From the NCBI RefSeq assembly GCF_014925385.1, contig NZ_JACSDK010000023.1, forward strand, positions 1-62,398: a stretch of 62,398 nt of DNA, in the 5' to 3' direction. The notes under the pieces were generated by a model. It saw only the letters and a list, made by a program, of their open reading frames with translations. It searched no databases and had not been told where the DNA came from. Positions 47,503 through 56,500 of the stretch are shown piece after piece; position 1 is the first letter of the stretch, and every line of letters starts with the position of its first letter. The translations under genes and the position numbers were made by a program. This DNA comes from Pelagibius marinus (GTDB lineage: Bacteria > Pseudomonadota > Alphaproteobacteria > Kiloniellales > Kiloniellaceae).

Positions 47503-50500
47503 TCAGACCACCAGGTTGCCGCTGTTGAGCAGCGCGTTGATGACATCCTCGTCGCTGATGGAGTTGTTGGCATCCAGGCTCACGCCCTCCAGGACGATCC
47601 GGAAGTCGTCGAAGGAGCCGAACCCATCCGTCTCGACGTCGATGATGGTATCGCCGCCGGAGGTGCTGATGTTCAGGTAGGCATCCAGCTCCGCCCCATC
47701 CGGATCGCTGGACAGCCCGCCGCCCAGCAGGTCGGAGAGATCCAGGACGTCGTCCTCGCCCAGGCTGAAGTCGGTGACGGTATCCTCCTCGAAGCTGCCG
47801 CCGTAGGAGAAGGCGAAGGTGTCGGCATCGGCCCCGCCGGTCAGGACATCGTCCCCGGCCCCGCCGTTCAGCAGGTCGTCGCCGGCCCCGCCGTCCAGGG
47901 TGTCCGCCTCATCGCTGCCGAGCAGCACGTCGTCGCCGCCCAGGCCTTCAAGGAGAAGGCCCGTCGTCGAGTCCGCAACGCCGGTGATGGTCAGCGAGGA
48001 AGCAGAACCATCGTCGGCATAGTTGCCGTTGAGGACGGTTCCATCGCTGAGGGTGATGGTGACCGGAATGCCCTCGTCGCCGAAGTTGCCTCCGTTGTCG
48101 AACTCGGCCGTACCGTCGTCGGTGTCGATGCCGAAGGTCAGGGTATCACCGTCGGCGAAATTACCCGCCGGGATAGTGATCGTCAGGGTCGAGTCCCCAT
48201 CCGTCACAGCGGAACTCACCCCACCAACCGTGCTGCCGCCACCGACCGTAAAGTCGTTGCTGAAGGAACCAGAAATATCGAAGTTTCCAGCGTCGCCCAG
48301 GTCGATGACGATTTGGGTGATGGAGAGCCCCGCCACTGCGGTTGACAGCGTGAAGCTGAACTGGTCGTCACCGGTGTTCAGGGTCGAACCCGCGGTCACC
48401 GCACCGGTGATGGTGACGTTGTCTGCCGGAGTGTTGGCCTCGCCGATGATCAGGTCGCGGCCGGCCGTGCCCGTCAGGGTGTTGTCGTCGCTGTCGTCGA
48501 CCAGGGTCACCGCACCCGGCGCGCTCAGGTCTGCGTTGTCGTTCTCGACCACGTAGCTGAAGTTGCCGTTCACGGTCACGTCCGGCGCGCTGTAGCTGGC
48601 CGAGCCGGACACGCTGTTCAGGCTCACCGGGCCGCCGATGCCGTCGTCGCCGAAGTGGGCGATGTAGCTCTCGTCTACGTCGAAGGGCGTCGACTGGTTG
48701 GTCACCAGCGTGAAGGCATCCGCGTTCGGCGAAATCGGCACGCCGTCGACCAGAACCTCCAGGTCCTCGAAGTTGCGCACCTCGAGGCCGAGGGTGGTGA
48801 AAGCGCCCAGGGCGCCGCTGCCGCTGATCGAGGAAGGATCGCTGTTGGCCCCGATGAAGGCCGCCAGGTCCTGCACCGCCTGGGCGATGGTGGCGTTGGC
48901 CGCCTCGGCCGCCGTGAGGTTCAGCACCAGCTTGTCGGTGCCGTGGCCGCCGTCGTAGTGGTTGCCGGCCGCCCCCGTCGTCTCCTCGGAGAGCGTGTGG
49001 ACCACCAGGTCGTCGCCGTCGCCGCCGTAGATGACGTCGTCACCTTCCTGACCGGTGATGGTGTCGTCGCCGGCCTGGCCCATGACGCTGTCATTGCCGG
49101 CGCCGCCTTCGATCCAGTCGGACAGGCCGATGGTGTCGAGCGGCAGGCGCAGGGCCGGTCCCTCGACGTCGTTGAAGACCATCTGGGCATAGGCCGCATC
49201 GCTGCCCACGAAGTCCGGATCCACCACCAGGGTGTCGCCGAAGATCATGTCATTGCCGCTGCCGCCCAGGATCACGTCCTCGCCGAAGTTCTCGTCGGTC
49301 AGCGAGATGCCGGAGAAGATCGTCTGGATGTCGTCGACATTATCGACAATCGTCGCATAGTCGGCGCCCGTGGTCGGCCCCGTGGTGCCGGTCTCGACCA
49401 TGTCGAGCTCGTCCGGCACGAAGTCCGTGCCGCCCGGGGCACCGAAACCGAAGGCCTCGATGGTCAGGTTGGTGATGCCGCCGGCGTAGAGGTCCGCCTG
49501 CAGACCGGCGGAGGGACTGTAGCCGTCGTTGTCGCCGCCGTCACTGAGGAAGAAAATGAAGTTCTCCGAACCCTCGTGACGCTCGGTTCCACCGCCGATG
49601 TCCTCGGTCAGCCAGTCGGCCGCGATCTGCAGCGGGCTCTCGTACTGGGTGCCGCCGCCTGCCGTCAGGGCGTTGATCTGCGACGCCAGGTTGGGGTCGT
49701 CGGCACGGGTGAACTCCAGGGTGTTGAGATCCGTGCCCGAGCTGCTGAAGGGCACAACCTTGATGTTCACGACCCCGGCGAAGCCGGCATCGATGATCTG
49801 CTGGTTCAGCGTCAGGAAGGCGTCCTTGGCCAGATCCAGACGGGTCGGCGGAGTAAAGCCCGGATCGCCGGGCTCGTTGCCGGCGAAGTCCCAGCCCATG
49901 GAGCCGGAGACATCCATCACGTAGACCACGTTGAAGGTCGGGACCTCGCCCTCGATGATGTTGTCGCCGACCAGCAGGTCGCCGGAGGCGTCGGAAACAG
50001 CTACGTCGCCGTCCAGCCGCTCCTCGCCGCCGATCAGCACGTCGTCGCCGGCGCCGCCGATCAGGACGTCTTCGCCGTCCACGTCGACCAGCAGGTCCGC
50101 CCCCTTCTCGCCTTCCAGGCGGTCGTCGCCCTGGTCGCCGAAGAGGAAGTCGTTGTGGTCGCCGCCCAGCAGGGTGTTGGCGTCGTTGTCGCCGAACAGG
50201 AAGTCCTGACCACGCCCGCCTTCGAGCAGGTTGTCGTCGGCCTCGTTCACCGTGTCGGCCTCACCGCCTTCGCTGACGTCGATGACAGTCTGGCCCGCGA
50301 CCTCGTCGTTGGTGCCGACACCCTGGGCCGGATCCATGTCGCCGGAGTTGTCCTGCGGGTTGAAGTCGTCGGCCGCCTGGTTGATGGCGCCCTGGGTCGA
50401 CTGATTGCTGGTTGTCCAGTCCAGCTCCTGGTTGGTGTCGATGTCCGGGTCGCCGCCGTTGACGGTATCACCCGGGATGTGCGCCTGCCCCGGCACATTG

Positions 50501-53500
50501 TCGGAGTAGACACGGGAGAAGACCTTGGTCGCGTCGTCGACGCCGTCGTTGACGGCCTCGTTCAGCGCCTCGGCGTCCAGCAGCACCGACTGACCCGAGT
50601 CCAAGATGGCGTTGAGGAGCGCCCACTGGTCGCCGATCAGGCCGTTGAACTGCTGGTTGTTGACCACGTCGCCCAGCAGAGCGGCGGCCGCGGTGGAACC
50701 GTCGAAGGCGCTGTCCCAGATGTCGTTGGCCGTGTGGGACAGGCCACCGGTCTCGGCGCCGTTGGCGAGCAGGCCGTCGACATGGACGAAAGTCCCGGTC
50801 GTGACCTCCTGCATCAGGTTCACCGCCAGCTCGTCGCTGGTGTTGTCGCCGAAGCCCCAGGGCGAATTGGCCGTGTAGGTGCCAAAGCTGCTGGAGTTCT
50901 TCACGTCGCCACCGGCGTCATAGATGGCCCAGGTGCCGTCCTCGTAGAGCACCAGGTACTCCTTTGCGGCCAGGCCGTGGCTGCCGACCGACCCTGAGAG
51001 GGTCGAAAGGTCGATCGTCACCACCGTGCCGTCGGGACCGACGATCTCGATGTCGAGCTGCTCGATCGCCTGGCCGTTCACGCCGGCAGCGTTGTTGGCG
51101 ATGTTGCGGATCTCGATGTAGTTCAGGCCGGCATCGACGTGGAAGTCGTTGGGACCCGAGAAGTCCACGGTCTGCTCTTTGCTGACACCCAGGCCCACCT
51201 CGTTGATGACGATCTTGCCCAGCAGGGATTCGATCGGCTGGACGTCGGCGTCGTCGAAGGCAACCGAAATCGCCTCGTTGTCGCCGTCGTCGCACTCCAC
51301 GTCACCCGCGTTGGGATCGGTGTTGGTGTTCTCCTCGACCGCCTTGGCTGTCGCCGAGAAAATGTAGGTATCCGGGTCCGTAATGGCGCCGGAGGCCGTC
51401 ACCTCGAAGATGTAGTCGGTGAAGCCCGAGGTCCCGTCAGCCACCGTGAACTCGACGTCGCCGTCCAGGTTCACCGAGGCCGAAACGCCCGGCGGCGTCG
51501 CCGGCAGCGGCAGGACCACCGAGAAGTCGTCGGGGATGTCCACCAAGACCGTGTGGGTCTCCGAGCCGTCGGTGTAGTCGCCGAAGGTCGCGGAAACCTT
51601 CACGGTGCCGGTTTCACCGGCGTTGAACTCGGTATCTGCGTCGGCGCCGTCGTTGACCTCGATCGACACCGACAGGCCATCGCTTTCCCCGTCGGCAACC
51701 GCGTCGACGTCGATGTCGATGACGACCGGCGTGCTCGGCGCCGACACCAGGACGCCGTCCTTCGCGGTCGCCGAGACTGAGAGGTCGCTACCCAGTTCAG
51801 TGAAGACGTCTTCGTCACTGTCAGCCGGCGGCGTCAGGGTCACCGTGAAGGTCACCGCCTGGTCGACGCCATCCGCCGTGTAGGTGAAGTTGGCATCGAA
51901 GCTGCCGCCCGCCGAGTTGTCGACGATGTTCACCGTCCAGCCCGCGTCGGCCAGCGCCTTGAACTGGCTGAAGGTCACCTCGTCGATGACGTCGTCGTCC
52001 TGCGAGGTCACCGTCACGTCGAACTCGACCGAGCCGTCCTCCTTGATGCAGGCCTCGTTGCCCTCCAGGTCAACGTCAACCGTCGGCGGCGTCACCGTCG
52101 GGTCCACCGTCACCTCGAAGGTGTAGGTGTCGACGTCGACGTTGTCGTCGTCGTCGCACTCGACCCCGGAGCCCCCGTTCGGGCCCGCCTCGGTCGCCGC
52201 CTCCGCCGTCGTCGTCACCACCGTCACATCGACCGTGCCGTCGAAACCGGCCGGCGGCGTCACCGTCAGGCTGTCCACCAGGGACTGCACGTCCGCCAGG
52301 CTCTCGCCCGCCGTGTCGAAGGTCCAGGTCCCCGCCGGGTTCTCAACCGGCGCGCCGATGGTTCCCGCCAGGGTCCAGCCCAACTCGCCCGTCGACAGCG
52401 TCACCACAACCTCGGTGACCGACTCCGAGCCGTCCGTGTCCGTGCCGCCCTGGTTGGCCGGCTGGTCAAGGTCGCCAACACCCGTGGTGCTGTCGCCGCC
52501 CAGCGCAATCGCCAGGTTCAGGTCGATCTCCGTGTCCTCGTCGCCCGTGGCCGCCGCCGTCTGCGTCATCTCGGAACCGTCCACCACCGCATCGACGTTC
52601 ACATCGATGACGACCGGCGTGCTCGGCGTCGACACCAGGACGCCGTCCTTCGCGGTCGCCGAGACCGAGAGGTCACTCACCAGCGTGCCCAGGACGTCCA
52701 CGTCGCTGTCGGCCGGCGGCGTCAGGGTCACCGTGAAGATCACCGACTGGTCGGCGCCGTCCGCCGTGTAGGTGAAGTTGGCATCGAAGCTGCCGCCCGC
52801 CGAGTTGTCGACGATGTTCACCGTCCAGCCCGCGTCGGCCAGCGCCTTGAACTGGCTGAAGGTCACCTCGTCGATGACGTCGTCGTCCTGCGAGGTCACC
52901 GTCACGTCGAACTCGACCGAGCCGTCCTCCTTGATGCAGGCCTCGTTGCCCTCCAGGTCAACGTCAACCGTCGGCGGCGTCACCGTCGGGTCCACCGTCA
53001 CCTCGAAGGTGTAGGTGTCGACGTCGACGTTGTCGTCGTCGTCGCACTCGACCCCGGAGCCCCCGTTCGGGCCCGCCTCGGTCGCCGCCTCCGCCGTCGT
53101 CGTCACCACCGTCACATCGACCGTGCCGTCGAAACCGGCCGGCGGCGTCACCGTCAGGCTGTCCACCAGGGACTGCACGTCCGCCAGGCTCTCGCCCGCC
53201 GTGTCGAAGGTCCAGGTCCCCGCCGGGTTCTCAACCGGCGCGCCGATGGTTCCCGCCAGGGTCCAGCCCAACTCGCCCGTCGACAGCGTCACCACAACCT
53301 CGGTGACCGACTCCGAGCCGTCCGTGTCCGTGCCGCCCTGCGACTCGCCCGGGCCCGTCGTACTGTCGCCGCCCAGCGCGATCGCCAGGTTCAGGTCGAT
53401 CTCCGTGTCCTCGTTGCCCGAGGCCGCCGCCGTCTGCGTCACCTCGGAGCCGTCCACCACCGCGTCGACATTCACGTCGATAGTCACCGGACCGCTGGAG

Positions 53501-56500
53501 GCGGTATCGCCGCTGTCCGGGTCGGCAACCGTCGCGGAAACCGAGAGGTCCGCGGCCAGCTCGTTGAACACGTCGGCGTCACTGTCGGCCGGCGGCGTCA
53601 GGGTCACCGTGAAGACGACCGACTGATCGGTGCCGTCCGGGGTGTAAGTGAAGTCGGGGGCAAAGCTGCCGCCGGCACCGTTGTCGTCCACGTCCACGGT
53701 CCAGCCTGCGGACTCCAGGGCCTGGAACTGGCCAAAGGTCACCTCATCCAGCACGTCGTCGCTGCCCGCCTCGGCGGACACCGTGATGTCGAACTCGAGC
53801 GAGCCGTCTTCCTTAATGCAGGCCTCGTTGCCCTCCAGGTCGACGTCGATCGACGGCGGCAGCGCCGGGTCAAGCGTCACCCGGTCGGAGGCCTGGTCGC
53901 TCTCCTCGTTGTCGTCGGTCGTGCACTCCACATCGCCCTGCGCCGGGTCGGTGTTGGTGTTCTGCTCAACCGCCTTGGCCTCGGCCTGCCAGTCCGCCGG
54001 CTGCTCGCCCGGCAGCGGATCGTCCGCCTCGACCTGCAGCACCGCCTGGAAGTTCGGGTCCGTCGTCGTCCAGCTGATCTCCGCACCGTTCAGCGTGCCG
54101 CCGTCCAGGTCCGTCACCGTGAAGCCCGCCGGCACCGTCACCGTCACCGTGTGAACCTCGGAGCCGTCCGTGGAGTCCCCGAAGGTCGCATCCACCGTCA
54201 CCGTGCCCGTCTCGCCCGGCGCGAAGGCCTCGTCGCCGCTGGTGCTCACCGCGTCGATGTCCACCGTCACCACATCGGCCACCGCGTCGACGTCGACGTC
54301 CGCCGTCACCGGCGCGGCATCCGCCGTGTCGCCGCTGTCCGGGTCCTCCGCCGTCGCCGTGAAGCTGATGTCGGCGCCCATCTCCGTCTCGACGTCCAGG
54401 TCGCTGTCCGCCGGCGGCGTCAGCGAAACCGTCAGGATCACCGCGCCCGGCTGCCCGGAGGTCGTGTAGATCCCCGTCACCGGGTTGAACGAGCCGCCGT
54501 CGTTGCCGACAACCGAAGTCGTCCAGCCGTCAGCCGCGCCCGGCAGGTTCTCAACCAGGATCTCGCTCACGAAGTCGTCGCCCTGGGCCGTCACCGTAAC
54601 CGTGAACTCGCCCTCGCCGTCCTCCTTGATGCACAGCGGCTCGCCCTGCAGGCTCACCGAAACCTCGGGCGGCAGCGCCGGGTCAAGCGTCACCCGGTCG
54701 GAGGCCTGGTCGCTCTCCTCGTTGTCGTCGGTCGTGCACTCCACATCGCCCTGCGCCGGGTCGGTGTTGGTGTTCTGCTCAACCGCCTTGGCCTCGGCCT
54801 GCCAGTCCGCCGGCTGCTCGCCCGGCAGCGGATCGTCCGCCTCGACCTGCAGCACCGCCTGGAAGTTCGGGTCCGTCGTCGTCCAGCTGATCTCCGCACC
54901 GTTCAGCGTGCCGCCGTCCAGGTCCGTCACCGTGAAGCCCGCCGGCACCGTCACCGTCACCGTGTGAACCTCGGAGCCGTCCGTGGAGTCCCCGAAGGTC
55001 GCATCCACCGTCACCGTGCCCGTCTCGCCCGGCGCGAAGGCCTCGTCGCCGCTGGTGCTCACCGCGTCGATGTCCACCGTCACCACATCGGCCACCGCGT
55101 CGACGTCGACGTCCGCCGTCACCGGCGCGGCATCCGCCGTGTCGCCGCTGTCCGGGTCCTCCGCCGTCGCCGTGAAGCTGATGTCGGCGCCCATCTCCGT
55201 CTCGACGTCCAGGTCGCTGTCCGCCGGCGGCGTCAGCGAAACCGTCAGGATCACCGCGCCCGGCTGCCCGGAGGTCGTGTAGATCCCCGTCACCGGGTTG
55301 AACGAGCCGCCGTCGTTGCCGACAACCGAAGTCGTCCAGCCGTCAGCCGCGCCCGGCAGGTTCTCAACCAGGATCTCGCTCACGAAGTCGTCGCCCTGGG
55401 CCGTCACCGTCACGGTGAACTCGCCCTCGCCGTCCTCCTTGATGCACAGCGGCTCGCCCTGCAGGCTCACCGAAACCTCGGGCGGCAGCGCCGGATCAAG
55501 CGTCACGTCATCCTCGGCGGTCGCCGTGGCCACGTTGTTCTCGGTGGTGCACTCCGCGTCGCCTTCACCGCCGCCGGTGTTTTCGTTCTGCTCGACGGCC
55601 TTGGCCTCGGCCTCCCAGATCACCGTCTCGTCTTCAGTCAGGCCTTCGTTGGCCTGAACGCCGAGCACAGCCTGAAAGCTGCCGCCGGTCACGGTCCAGG
55701 AGACCGTGTCACCGTCTTGCGTACCACCGGCCAGATCGGTCACCGTGAAGCCCTCGGGGATTTCCACGGTCACCGTGTGGACCTCGGAACCGTCCTCGAA
55801 GTCGCTGAAGGTCGCATCGACCGTCACCGTGCCGGCTTCGCCCGGCGCGAAGGCCTCGTCGCCGCCGTTGCTGCTCACCGCATCGATCGAGACCGTCACC
55901 GGGTCGGCGACCGCGTCGATCTTCACGTTGATGGTGGCATCGGTTTCGTAGGTCGCGACCGCCGGATCGACGCCGTCGTCGTCGTACTCAGTGGTTGTGG
56001 TCTTGATCTGGATCGAGAAATCGTCGTCGGAGTGCTGCGGCACCTCGACGCCGATGGCCGAAAGATCGACGGAGTCCAGGCCGGGCTCGACGAAGGTCAG
56101 CACCAAGGTGTCGCCGTCGAAGGAAACCGTACCGCCGGCAACCTCGTCGTTGGCTTCCAGCAGCAGGCCGCCGGAAACGAAGATCGTGCCTTCCGGCGCG
56201 CCATCGAGATTGATTTCAACGCGCGTGATCTTCTCGGAACCGTCGGAATCCTGGGTCGCCGCGGAAAAGAAAATCGGCACGATCTGCGGACCGGCATCGC
56301 CGCCCTCGCCGCCCTGATCTTCAACCGCGGACTCGCCGTCCTCGAAAAGGGACAGGGTCAGGGTGTTGCCGTCGACCTGCGGCTCATCGCAGCCGGGGAA
56401 ATTGTCGTAGGAGCCGAAGGTAATCGCCGCCGGGCCGGCAACGCCGCCGACATGCACGTCGTAGCTGGTCTCCGTAGTCTTGGATTCACAGGAGACGTCA

